Of a stretch of 64,000 nucleotides of DNA, positions 28,029 through 36,745 are shown piece after piece. A program made the position numbers and the translations under genes. The notes beneath the pieces were generated by a model. That model ran no database searches, was not told where the DNA came from, and was given only the letters and a program-made list of their open reading frames with translations. Position 1 is the first letter of the stretch; each line of letters begins with the position of its first letter. Source of the stretch: JAEZBP01 sp963832725 (GTDB lineage: Bacteria; Myxococcota_A; Polyangia; Polyangiales; Sandaracinaceae); NCBI GenBank assembly GCA_963832725.1, contig CAWHVG010000001.1:1364001-1428000 (forward strand), read 5' to 3'.

Positions 28029-28409
28029 ATGCACGAGCATCCCGTCCAGATCTACTACGAGGACACCGACCACTCGGGCCTCGTCTACCACGCGAACTAC
28101 CTCAAGTACTTCGAGCGAGCGCGCGAGCACATGCTCGGCGTCGAGGAGCTGCGCCGCCTGCTGGTGGAGGACGGGATCGGGTTCGTCGTCTACGAGGCCA
28201 AGCTGCAATACAAGCAAGGCGCCGTCTTCGGCGACACGGTCGTGATTCGGAGTACGGTCGAAGCGGCCAGCCCCTATCGCGCGGTCTTCCAGCAGGACGC
28301 GACCCGCGACGGCGAGCTCCTGGTCCGCGGCGTGCTCACCCTCGTCTGCGTCGACGCGCAGAAGCAGCTCGTGCCGCTCCCCGAGAGCGTGCGCTCGAAG
28401 ATGGGCTGA
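28029..28409 (+). CDS. YbgC-type acyl-CoA thioesterase (4HBT hot-dog fold)
   Basis: 126 residues. The N-terminus MHEHPVQIYYEDTDHSGLVY followed by HANYLKYFERAREHML is the 4-hydroxybenzoyl-CoA thioesterase signature. The catalytic Asp is in YEDTDHSG and the conserved Tyr and Asn are in YHANY. Length is normal for YbgC. It hydrolyses short- or medium-chain acyl-CoA. YbgC is classically next to tol-pal genes, but none are here, so this one may belong with the acyl-CoA enzymes around it. The frame is intact. Confidence 0.88.
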   Translation: MHEHPVQIYYEDTDHSGLVYHANYLKYFERAREHMLGVEELRRLLVEDGIGFVVYEAKLQYKQGAVFGDTVVIRSTVEAASPYRAVFQQDATRDGELLVRGVLTLVCVDAQKQLVPLPESVRSKMG

Positions 28410-28519
28410 CGCGCGCCATCCCATCGGCGGCAGGTCGGCCGGGCCGAGCCCACCGACCCGAGAGGCGCTTCGCTCGCACAGCCGAGCAGCAGGACCGCCG
28501 TCCACGGCCAAGATCGCAT
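28410..28519 (-). pseudogene. Possible remnant of a small lipoprotein gene
   Basis: An ATG at 28519 has a GGAGGGC site five bases upstream and reads MRSWPWTAVLLLGCASEAPL, a convincing lipoprotein signal with lipobox LGC. The frame then runs antisense into the thioesterase gene without protein character. Either the gene was truncated or the start is a chance match. Low confidence. Confidence 0.25.
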
Positions 28520-28565
28520 CGCGCCCTCCGACCGGGCGAGGGTACGCCATCCGAGGGATCGCGGC

Positions 28566-29048
28566 CTATCGCCGGGCCAGCCAGTCGCGGACGGCCAGCC
28601 CCGTGCCGAAGTCCCAGGGGCGCAGCTTCGCGACCGGCACCGGCTTGAACGCGCGCAGCTCGTCGCCGAGCGTGACCTCGCCTTCGGCCCGCACGTGGTA
28701 GGCGACGATGACCTCGTTGCGCTGCGGAAAGGCGTAGACGCCCACCAGCGAGACCACCTCGCCCTCGAGGCCCAGCTCCTCGCGCAGCTCGCGGAGCACG
28801 CCCTCTTCCGGCGTCTCGCCGCGCTCGAGGAAGCCCGTGACCAGCCCGAACCATTTCTCGGGCCACCCATGCTGCGCCACGAGGAGCACGTCGCCGCCGT
28901 GTTCGACGATGGCGGCCACCACCGGCGTCGGGTTGTCGTAGAAGACGAAGCCGCAGCTCTCGTCGGGGCAGGCCAGTCGCGAGCCGTCGGGGGTGGGCTT
29001 TTTCACCAGGATCGCGCCGCAGCGCAGGCAATGACGGGCTTCCGACAT
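28566..29048 (-). CDS. Nudix hydrolase with zinc ribbon (NADH-pyrophosphatase-like)
   Basis: 160 residues. The N-terminus has a zinc ribbon (CLRCG at about residues 7-11 and CPDESCG at about 27-33) as in NudC-type enzymes. YDNPTPVVAAIVEHGGDVLL follows, then a perfect Nudix box, GFLERGETPEEGVLRELREE plus LG. It probably hydrolyses a nucleotide diphosphate derivative. It is shorter than NudC, as only one N-terminal module precedes the catalytic domain. It is divergent from oleA, with 85 bases between starts. Confidence 0.88.
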   Translation of the reverse strand: MSEARHCLRCGAILVKKPTPDGSRLACPDESCGFVFYDNPTPVVAAIVEHGGDVLLVAQHGWPEKWFGLVTGFLERGETPEEGVLRELREELGLEGEVVSLVGVYAFPQRNEVIVAYHVRAEGEVTLGDELRAFKPVPVAKLRPWDFGTGLAVRDWLARR

Positions 29049-29133
29049 ACCCCGCGCTTACCAGCCGACCCGCCCTCGCGCACGCCCACTTGACGCGGGG
29101 GCCCCCCTGCGCTCCGCTTCGGTGCTTTCCGTC

Positions 29134-30151
29134 ATGCGATTCTCCGACGTCGTCATCGCCGCGCTGGCCAAGGCCGAGGCGCCGCACCGCGTGAGCACCG
29201 CCGCGCTCGAAGCGCGCTTGAACGGTCATCTCGCGCGGCTCGGCCTCCTGCCGGGCACGCTGGCGGCCCTCAGCGGCATCGAGGCGAGGCACTTCTGGGA
29301 CGAGGACACGCCCCCGAGCGCCGGCGCCACGCTGGCCGCCGAGAAGGCGCTGGCGGCGGCGCGCGTGGACCGGGCGCGCATCGGTGTCCTGATCAACACG
29401 TCGGTCTCCCGCGACTACGTCGAGCCCTCCACCGCCTGTCTGGTCCACGGCAACCTCGGCCTCGCGCCCGAGTGCCTGAACTTCGACCTGAGCAACGCCT
29501 GCCTCGGGTTCCTGAACGGGATGGAGCTGGTCGCGCAGATGATTCGAGCGCGGTCAGGTCGACTACGGCCTGGTGGTGGACGGCGAGAGCTCGCGCTTCG
29601 TGGTCGACAAGACCCTGGAGCGCCTCTCCCAGCCGGACGCCACGCCCCAGACGCTGCGGGAGAACATCGCCACCCTCACCCTCGGCTCCGGCGCCGCGGC
29701 CGCCGTGCTCACCCGCGCCGACCTGGCGCCCGAGGGCGCGCGCTTCGTCGGCTCGGTCATGCTCGCGGCCAGCGAGCACAACCACCTCTGCCGCGGGCAG
29801 GCGGATTGGATGCGCACCGACACCACCGGCCTGCTCACGGCCGGGCTGGCGCTGGCCGGCCGCACCTTCGAGAAGGCCCGGGTCGAGCTCGGCTGGTCGA
29901 TCGAGCGGCTCGATCACGTGGTGATGCACCAGGTCAGCCGCGTACACACGGAGCAGCTCGCGAAGGCGCTGGGCGTGCCGCTCGAGAGGGTGCCGGTGAT
30001 CTACCCGGAGCACGGCAACGTCGGGCCGGCGTCGGTGCCGATGACCCTGGCCCGCGCGGCCGAGATCGGGCGGGTGCGACGAGGCGATCGCGTCGCGCTG
30101 ATGGGCATCGGCAGCGGCCTCAACTGCGCGATGGCGGAGGTGGTGTTTTGA
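29134..30151 (+). CDS. oleA: OleA, thiolase-fold acyl-CoA condensing enzyme (one frame break)
   Basis: About 338 residues after removing one T near 29547 (GATTCGAG should read GATCGAG). OleA condenses two acyl-CoAs head to head to a beta-keto acid, the first step of long-chain olefin synthesis. Visible residues: nucleophile Cys123 in FDLSNACLGFLNGM and Glu97 in VEPSTA, with the same 26-residue spacing as Glu117/Cys143 of the Xanthomonas enzyme. The thiolase His is in MHQVSRVHTEQ and the Asn in YPEHGNVGPASVP. The C-terminus ends with a stop that overlaps the oleB start. Without the repair, oleA appears fused to oleB. Confidence 0.88.
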
Positions 30152-31047
30152 AGGCGGTCCCGCACGAGCTCTACCCCTTCGCGCCGCATCACTTCGACGT
30201 CGGCGGCGCTCGGATGCACTACCTCGACGAGGGGCAGGGCGAGCCCGTCGTGATGGTGCACGGGAACCCGACCTGGTCGTTCTACTACCGGAACCTGGTG
30301 AAGGCGCTCCGCTCCGATCACCGCTGCATCGTCCCCGACCACGTGGGGATGGGGCTGAGCGACAAGCCGGACGACGACCGCTACGACTACACCATCGAGC
30401 GGCGGGTGGCGGACTTCGGCGCCCTGCTCGAGGAGCTCGGCGTCACGCGCGACGTGACCCTCGTCGTCCACGACTGGGGCGGCATGATCGGGATGGCGTG
30501 GGCGGCGCAGCATCCCGAGCGGGTGGCCCGGCTCGTCATCATGAACACCGCCGCCTTCCCCCTGCCGAGCGACAAGCCCTTCCCCTGGCCGCTCTGGCTG
30601 ACCCGGACACCGCTCGGCGCGCTCTTGGTGCGGCGCTTCAACGCGTTCAGCGCCGTCGCCTCGCGGGTGTGCGTGACGCGGACGCCGATGCCACGCGAGG
30701 TGCGGCGGGCCTACACCGCGCCCTATGACAGCTACCGAGATCGCATCGCCACCTTGCGCTTCGTGCAGGACATCCCGCTCGCGCCGGGCGACCGCGGCTG
30801 GAGTCTGCTGGAGCGCACGGCCGAGGGACTGTCGAAGCTGGCCCACCTGCCCGCGCTGATCTGCTGGGGCGACCGCGACTTCGTCTTCGACCACGCGTTC
30901 TTGCGCGAGTGGCGCCACTACCTGCCCGAGGCGCGGGTCGTACGCTTCCCGGACTGCGGCCACTACGTGCTCGAGGACGCGGCGGACGAGATCGTGCCCA
31001 TGATCCGCCGCTTCCTCGACGAGCACCCGCTTCCGCCGCGGGCCTGA
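30148..31047 (+). CDS. oleB: OleB, beta-lactone decarboxylase (haloalkane-dehalogenase-like)
   Basis: 299 residues. Starts at TTG 30148, overlapping the oleA stop (TTGA), which implies translational coupling. Alpha/beta hydrolase of the haloalkane dehalogenase type: MVHGNPTWSFYYRNL (oxyanion region), nucleophile Asp in VVHDWGGMIGMAWA (about residue 109), LICWGDRDFVFD, and the catalytic His in FPDCGHYVLED. The Asp nucleophile, HGNPTW and position after oleA identify OleB, which converts the beta-lactone to a cis-olefin plus CO2. The partners oleC and oleD are 9.5 kb downstream. The frame is intact. Confidence 0.9.
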   Translation: MKAVPHELYPFAPHHFDVGGARMHYLDEGQGEPVVMVHGNPTWSFYYRNLVKALRSDHRCIVPDHVGMGLSDKPDDDRYDYTIERRVADFGALLEELGVTRDVTLVVHDWGGMIGMAWAAQHPERVARLVIMNTAAFPLPSDKPFPWPLWLTRTPLGALLVRRFNAFSAVASRVCVTRTPMPREVRRAYTAPYDSYRDRIATLRFVQDIPLAPGDRGWSLLERTAEGLSKLAHLPALICWGDRDFVFDHAFLREWRHYLPEARVVRFPDCGHYVLEDAADEIVPMIRRFLDEHPLPPRA

Positions 31048-31056
31048 CGGGTCAAC

Positions 31057-31191
31057 CCGGATCGTTCACCAGAACCTCCGCTGGTTCCGAAGGGATCGGT
31101 TTTCACGAGCCTTCCCGACGCCCGGAGGAATCCGGGCTGTATTTCGGAAGCGGACGATGCGGGAGGGCGGGCGAGAGGGTGAATGATCCGG
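31057..31191. terminator. Nested inverted repeats between convergent oleB and M48 genes
   Basis: Outer arms CCGGATCGTTCACC (31057-31070) and GGTGAATGATCCGG (31178-31191) pair at 13 of 14 positions. Inside are TTCCGAA/TTCGGAA and a perfect 7-bp hairpin, GCCCGGA-GGAA-TCCGGGC, at 31120-31137. It fills the gap between two converging genes and is probably a two-way terminator. Confidence 0.6.
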
Positions 31192-31192
31192 A

Positions 31193-34100
31193 TTACCGGA
31201 AGAAGGGCCGCTCCGGCACGAAGAGGAGCGCGCGGACCGTCCGGCGCCATTGCTCGGGCGCGCTGGCGCCGTTCAGGACGATCCCCATCACCAACGCTTC
31301 GCCCCGCAGGACCGGCACGAGCTGGTCGAGGACGCCCTCGATGGCGCTGGGGTCGGTGATCGCGCCGCGCTCGATCAAGTCCAGCAGCGGCTCCGCGTCG
31401 TCGTCGTAGATCGTCCGAGCCTGCTCGATGAAGGGCGAAGGATCGCGGCCCTCGCGCATCGCCAGCGCGATGGTCGGCCACACCGTTCCGCCGTCGGTGC
31501 CGGCCTCGACGGGCAGGCTCCACGCGCGCTCGGTGATCGCTTCGGTCGCCCCCTCCGACGCGGCGGCCAGCCGCAGCAGCACGGCGGAGGCGGGCCCCTG
31601 GCTCGCGTCGACGGCTTCGGACAGCGCCCCGCGCGCGAGCAACCGCCAAGGCCACATCTCCGAATCGAGGCCCTCGCCCGGCTCGCCGATCCCCTCGGTG
31701 AAGAGGAGCAGAGTCAGCGGCGTGGACTCCTCGGTGAGGTCGACGAGCGGGACCGCCCGCGGGTCGGGCGCCCGCACCCGGCGGATGCGAGCCACGTCGA
31801 CATCGAGGTGCGCGCGAAGCGGCGCCAAGGCCGGTGCGCGGCTCGCCTCGAACGCCCGCAGCGCGTCGTCCCAGAGGCCGCGCGACGCCAGCTCGTAGCC
31901 GGCGGCCATCGCGATCCACGGCTGTCGCGGGTGCGCCTCGTGCGCCTCCAGGAACGCTCGACCGCGCGCGGCCCGATCGTCGATGCAGCGTGTGGTCAGG
32001 TATGCGAGGTCGAGGTCGCCGGGCGCCGCCTCGGCCAGAGCGCGTTGACGCGCGCACGCGGCGTCGTGATCGAGCCGGTCCTGCTCGAGCCGCAGCCAGA
32101 TCACCGCGCGGGGCTCGGCCTGCAGGCGGGCCTCGATCAGCGCCCGCGGATCGTCCACGTCCTCGACCCATCCGAGCACGTTCGGATCGTGGCTGGGATC
32201 GAAGCGGGCGTGCGCCTCGATCATGGCCCTTCGCTCGCCGGGATCGGTGACGAACGAGAGCTGCGCACCCACCGAGGCTTCGACGGCCGTGAGGACGTCG
32301 CGGGTGGTCCCGCCCGAGCTCGAAGTGGAGACCGAGCGCGGAGGCTCCCGGAAGAGGACGTCGGCGTGCGAGATGCCGAAACGCGGCGCGCCGAGCGGGC
32401 GCTGCGGCACCTCGCGCGCCGAACCGTAGGAGGCGGTCCACTCCACCAGCGGGGCCGCGCTGGCCACGTCGTACACGTACTTCGACCACGTGCTGCCGAC
32501 GTCGGCGTGAAAGCGCTCGATCGAGCGTCCGTCCGAGGTGCGCGTCTCGATGACGGCGTCGTCGTTGGCGGTGGGCTCGACCACGGAGCTCGCGTGACCC
32601 ATGACCGTCTGCTCTTCGCCGTCGATGGAGACGACCACCGGCACCGCGAGGCCGTTGTAGACGGTGACGGTCGCCGCACCCGCGCCACCGGAGAGCACCA
32701 GCGCCGGGACCAGGAGCGCGGTGGCGACCGTGAAGCGTGCCGCACCCGGCAAGAAGCCGTCGGCGACCTGGAACCGGTCCCACCAGCCGAGCCGCTTCTG
32801 CCGCTCCCGCTCTTCGCCGAGCACCAAGGTGGCGTAGCGACCCGGGACGCGGCCCGGGGCCGGCGCCTCTCCCGCCTCGAGCTCGCCGCGGAGCGCGCGC
32901 GCGATGTGGTCCTCCGTCGCCAGGAGCACCTCGAGCGTGGCGCCGGCCAGCCGCCCGATGGCACCTCCGACGGCGTCGGCCCACGAGCCCACCACGTTGA
33001 GCCAGTCGCCGATGTTCGCGTGGGTCGGCCGCCCGAGACGGAGCTCCTCGCCGAGCAGCGCGCGCACGCTCTCGCAGCCGAGCTTCTCCCGGACCGCGGC
33101 CGGCAGGTCGACGTCGTCGCGCTGCGCGAACACCGAGTCGAGCGCCGACCAGACCGACTCGCAGGCCTGGACCAGGCGCGAGCGCTCGCTGCTGCTCACG
33201 TGACCGTCGGCGGTCACGATGCGGAGCACGTGCTGCATGAAGCCGTATGCGTCGCCCAGCTCCGCCGACGCGTGGTCCGCGTAGTGCAGGAGCGCGCCGA
33301 GGCTGACCAGGTAGCGCTCCCAATCCTCCCCGAGGAGCCGGGCCGCAGCGCGATGAGCCGTCCGGACCCGCCGGTCGTGGGTCAGGACCCGCTCCTCGGC
33401 CTCCGTGCACTCGGCCTTGGTGTTCGCGACCACGCGCGCCAGATCCTTGCGCGCGATCTCCTGCCCTCGGTGACGGATCACCCCGCCCGGCGCGGTCAAC
33501 ACGCCGTCCTGCAACGCGACCAGCTGCGCGTGCTCCGCGCGGAGCTCCTGCCAGCGCTCCAGATCGTCCGAGAGCGACTCGGGGTAGAGCGCGTCGATCA
33601 TCGCCAGCGCCTCGGCGGGCTCGAGATCGCCCGTCGGGTCGTAGAGCTCGTCCACGCTGCGCGCGGCGCCGACCACCGAGCGGCCGAGATACGCCCCTCG
33701 ATAGCGGCGATCGAGCACATCGGCCGTGAAGCGCTCGTCCAAGCGCTCGAGGGATTCCTCGAGCGGCGGCGGCTCCGGGACCGCCTTCTTCGAGACGATC
33801 TCCAGAAAACGTCGAGTGACGCTCTGGCGCGTGCGCGGCGAATCGGAGAAGAGCGACCACGCCGGCCGCGCATCCAGCGACGACGGCAAGTAGCGTTTCT
33901 TGACGTTGTCCTCCCGCTCGCGGTTCGGCGGGTGGGTCGACCACATGTGCGGCGGCTGGGCGAGCGCCGTCTCGAAGACGCGGTGGGCGGCGGGATCGAC
34001 CACGCCCGTCGAGGGCGTTCGACCGAGGTCCTCTTCGTCGAAGATCCGCCGCAGGTGCTCGAGCACGCGGCCCTGAAGCGCGAAGAGATCCGCGACCGAG

Positions 34101-35026
34101 CGCTCGTGGTCGAGCTCCGAGCCGACGAACGACACGGCGCGATCCCAGGCGTCGTCCGCCGGCCCGAGACGGTGCAGCGCGTGGACGAGGCTGTCGCTCC
34201 CGCTGACGGAGACGGAGACCAGATCCGCCTGCAGCTCCATCTCGCGAGAGAGCGCGCGGTGGGTCAGGACGATGACGCGGAAGAAGGTGTCGAGGACCGC
34301 CCGGATCGCCCACACGAAGAGACGCATGATCCAGCCGATCCACGCGATGCGGAGATCGATCCTGGAGAGCCCCTGAAGGAAGCGATCGAAGGCGCTGCGC
34401 GAGACGATGACATGCCCGGCGATCTGCTGCGCCACGTAGACCCATCGACCGACGGCCATGGTGCGCTGGGCGAAGTGCCCGAATTCGTGACCGATGACCG
34501 CTTTGAGCTCGTCCAGGCTGAGCGCGTTCACCAGACCGAGGCCGATCTCCAGGTTCTTCTTGGTCGGGAAGAGGAGATTGAGCAGCGAGAGATCGTAGAA
34601 GACCGCCGCGTTCACGCGCGCCGAGAGGTAGATGCGGTGGGGCCGCGGGGCGCCCACCTCGTCGGCGATGCGGTGGACGAAGGCCACCAGCTGCGGCTCG
34701 TCCTCCTCGCGAACCTCCACCAGGCTCTCGTCCTTCTTGTGCTTCACGACGAAGAGCCCGCGGACCAGGAAGGCGAAGAAGAACGCGGGCGCGAGGCTCA
34801 AGACCGCGGCCCCGAAGTTGCCGTCCACCGCGGCCCGGACGAGCTCGTAGGTCACCCTGCCGAGATGGAACGTCAGGCCGAGGTAGAAGCCCACGAACGC
34901 GATCAGTCCCGCGAACGCCAGCCACGCGCTCCTCTTGTACGAACGCGTCGGTGTCGTGAGGTCGGCCGGGACGTCCCCCGGTCTCGGCGGACAGAGCGTA
35001 GCGGTGTCTTCGGATCCGTCGTTCAT
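31193..35026 (-). CDS. Large membrane M48-family metallopeptidase with C-terminal extension
   Basis: 1,277 residues, frame intact, much longer than ordinary HtpX/Ste24 peptidases (about 280-450). Two N-terminal helices (LAFAGLIAFVGFYLG; SLAPAFFFAFLVRGLFVV) precede the catalytic domain: VIGHEFGHFAQR (HExxH at 180-184) and a third Zn ligand in ALSREMELQADLVS (about residue 260). More helices lie around 225-245. Residues about 560-640 resemble a TerB-like helical domain (HVLRIVTADGHVSSSERSRL). Another helix follows near 740 (FTVATALLVPALVLSG). The last 350 residues look like helical TPR-type repeats (LASRGLWDDALRAFEASRAP). It is probably an inner-membrane quality-control or signalling protease with a sensory extension. 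Confidence 0.85.
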   Translation of the reverse strand: MNDGSEDTATLCPPRPGDVPADLTTPTRSYKRSAWLAFAGLIAFVGFYLGLTFHLGRVTYELVRAAVDGNFGAAVLSLAPAFFFAFLVRGLFVVKHKKDESLVEVREEDEPQLVAFVHRIADEVGAPRPHRIYLSARVNAAVFYDLSLLNLLFPTKKNLEIGLGLVNALSLDELKAVIGHEFGHFAQRTMAVGRWVYVAQQIAGHVIVSRSAFDRFLQGLSRIDLRIAWIGWIMRLFVWAIRAVLDTFFRVIVLTHRALSREMELQADLVSVSVSGSDSLVHALHRLGPADDAWDRAVSFVGSELDHERSVADLFALQGRVLEHLRRIFDEEDLGRTPSTGVVDPAAHRVFETALAQPPHMWSTHPPNREREDNVKKRYLPSSLDARPAWSLFSDSPRTRQSVTRRFLEIVSKKAVPEPPPLEESLERLDERFTADVLDRRYRGAYLGRSVVGAARSVDELYDPTGDLEPAEALAMIDALYPESLSDDLERWQELRAEHAQLVALQDGVLTAPGGVIRHRGQEIARKDLARVVANTKAECTEAEERVLTHDRRVRTAHRAAARLLGEDWERYLVSLGALLHYADHASAELGDAYGFMQHVLRIVTADGHVSSSERSRLVQACESVWSALDSVFAQRDDVDLPAAVREKLGCESVRALLGEELRLGRPTHANIGDWLNVVGSWADAVGGAIGRLAGATLEVLLATEDHIARALRGELEAGEAPAPGRVPGRYATLVLGEERERQKRLGWWDRFQVADGFLPGAARFTVATALLVPALVLSGGAGAATVTVYNGLAVPVVVSIDGEEQTVMGHASSVVEPTANDDAVIETRTSDGRSIERFHADVGSTWSKYVYDVASAAPLVEWTASYGSAREVPQRPLGAPRFGISHADVLFREPPRSVSTSSSGGTTRDVLTAVEASVGAQLSFVTDPGERRAMIEAHARFDPSHDPNVLGWVEDVDDPRALIEARLQAEPRAVIWLRLEQDRLDHDAACARQRALAEAAPGDLDLAYLTTRCIDDRAARGRAFLEAHEAHPRQPWIAMAAGYELASRGLWDDALRAFEASRAPALAPLRAHLDVDVARIRRVRAPDPRAVPLVDLTEESTPLTLLLFTEGIGEPGEGLDSEMWPWRLLARGALSEAVDASQGPASAVLLRLAAASEGATEAITERAWSLPVEAGTDGGTVWPTIALAMREGRDPSPFIEQARTIYDDDAEPLLDLIERGAITDPSAIEGVLDQLVPVLRGEALVMGIVLNGASAPEQWRRTVRALLFVPERPFFR

Positions 35027-35287
35027 TGGACGGAAAAGGGAATATCAGAAAGGGCCGCCCGCCAGAAGCACCGAACGCGGGCGAGAGACTCGACAGGCGT
35101 AAAGGGCTCGGCCGCCCTATCGCAAACCACCGAACGCAGCACAGGCGACCCCGCGTCATCTCCGGGCCATCCTGCCCGCGGGCCGACGCACACGCGAGAC
35201 GCGCATCGCCTCGGACGACTCGCGCCGGTCGGCGAGACCGCGCGACGTCGGCCGAGGCCCCACCGCGCGCCGTCCGAGGCCCGCGCA

Positions 35288-35767
35288 TCACCAGGTGACG
35301 TGGACGTACGCGAGCCAGGCGACGAGCGGCGCCGCGACGGCGGCGGCGACCAAGGTCGGCCAGCTCGCGCGGCGCCGCGCGAGGCGCACCGCGTGAGGGA
35401 TCCAGAGCCAGCCCAGCTGCGCGGCGCCGACGGTGGCGGCCAGCTCGACGGTGCGGATCTCGGGCGAATGGCCCAACACGGCGGCGGGCAGCGCGGCGGC
35501 CGCTCCCCACAGCGCGCCGAGCCCGACGCCGGCGGGCGCCAGGAGCAGCAGCGGGAAGCGCCTCACGTGCCGGTGCAAGAGCCGCGGCACCAGCGCGCCC
35601 AGAAGCGCCCCGCCGAGCGCCGAGAACGCCGCCGCGAGCAGGGCGGTCTTCCACGACACGGTGACGGCGAGCGGGAGCATGGTGACGGCGCCCACGAGCG
35701 CGAGGTCCCGTGCCCATACCCGCCGGCGGTGCAGTCGTTCTTCGATGAAAGCGGTGTCTTCGTGCAT
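35288..35767 (-). CDS. Small integral membrane protein, unknown
   Basis: 159 residues from ATG 35767, with GAGGAGG upstream. After a short acidic/basic start (MHEDTAFIEERLHRRRVWAR) it has four hydrophobic segments: DLALVGAVTMLPLAVTV, ALLAAAFSALGGALLGALV, LLLLAPAGVGLGALWGAAAA and a C-terminal pair around TLVAAAVAAPLVAWLAYV. No family is recognised. It is preceded on the minus strand by a 261-base gap from the M48 gene, which holds no gene that I can see. Confidence 0.7.
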   Translation of the reverse strand: MHEDTAFIEERLHRRRVWARDLALVGAVTMLPLAVTVSWKTALLAAAFSALGGALLGALVPRLLHRHVRRFPLLLLAPAGVGLGALWGAAAALPAAVLGHSPEIRTVELAATVGAAQLGWLWIPHAVRLARRRASWPTLVAAAVAAPLVAWLAYVHVTW

Positions 35768-35935
35768 GTCGATCCTCCTCGGCCCGACCGTTCCGCAATC
35801 GACGTGCCGGCGCCGAGCGCGGGGCCCGTGGCGTCGTCGGCCGCGGCCCACCGACATGTTGTCGAGCCCTCCCCGCGGGACGTGACGAAACGGCGGGGGA
35901 TGGTGCGCCGGAGAGCGCTCCGGCATCCTCGGGCG

Positions 35936-36560
35936 ATGCGGATACACCTCCGGCTCTTCGACCTGGCGAGCGGCGACCTGATCACGGAGGGGACCTTCGA
36001 GTCGCCCTCGCTGACCATCTCGTCGGACACCCGGATGGCGGACTTCACCCACCCTCGGCTGCGCCACACGCCCACCTACGAGATCACGAGCGACGGCTAC
36101 CACGCGACGATCCGCAACCAGTCCGCGAGCGAGCGCCTGCGGCGCAAGAACACCCTCCAGATCGACGACGACCTCGTGCTGAAGGTGGACCTCTACCCGC
36201 GCCCGGACGCCGTGCCACCGGTGCGCGGCGCGTGCCCGAGCTGCGGAGGACCGCTCAGCCGCTCGCAGGTCGGCGGCGCGTATCGCTCGGTGGCGCGCGA
36301 GGAGCATCGTTGCGGCGAGTGCGGCACGGCGGTGCTGGCGCTCCGCGACGCGAGCTCCGCGCTCGGCCAGTTCGTCGATCAGAGCGCGAGCGACTGGGTC
36401 ACGGTCACGGTGGCGTTCCGCTGCCCGCAGTGCACCGAGAGCATGCTCCGCTCGAATCTTCCGCAGCGCGCACGGCGAGGCGCAGGTCGAGCGATGCGCG
36501 GGCTGCCAGCTCGTGGTGGTCGAGCCGGAGGACGAGGCCCGCCTCCGCGGCGAGCGCTGA
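35936..36560 (+). CDS. Zinc-ribbon protein, unknown (one frame break)
   Basis: About 207 residues after removing one T near 36457 (AATCTTCCGC). The N-terminal about 95 residues look like a beta-sandwich (MRIHLRLFDLASGDLITEGT; TYEITSDGYHATIRNQSASE), which might be FHA-like or PilZ-like in fold but has no diagnostic motif. Then come two Cys-pair ribbons: CPSCGG with CGECG, and CPQC with CAGC (the latter recovered only after the repair). The ending is VVVEPEDEARLRGER. It may bind nucleic acid or act as a structural zinc protein. It starts 168 bases from the divergent membrane-protein gene. Confidence 0.6.
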
Positions 36561-36745
36561 GGCGGCTGCACCACCTCCGACGCGACACCGACGAGCCCCG
36601 GACGAGCACGGGCCTCGGAACATGGTCCGCGGTCACCTGACGCGAGTCCCGGCAGCCCGCGCGACCGACGAGCGCCGAGCCGCCATCGACGTTCACCGCC
36701 CGGTGCAGCCGATCCTCGCCGCCCGCGCGGGCGTGGCCGACGAGC

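Noticed and set aside
29122..31047. Apparent OleA-OleB fusion
   Set aside because: The middle of this frame (29550-30150) is nonsense for OleA. The true OleA continues in another frame and stops at 30151, overlapping the oleB start.
30963..36640. Very long open frames overlapping the M48 peptidase gene in other frames and on the opposite strand
   Set aside because: They are by-products of high GC content. Composition is Arg/Ala/Gly/Pro-rich without domain character, and the M48 frame has clear motifs.
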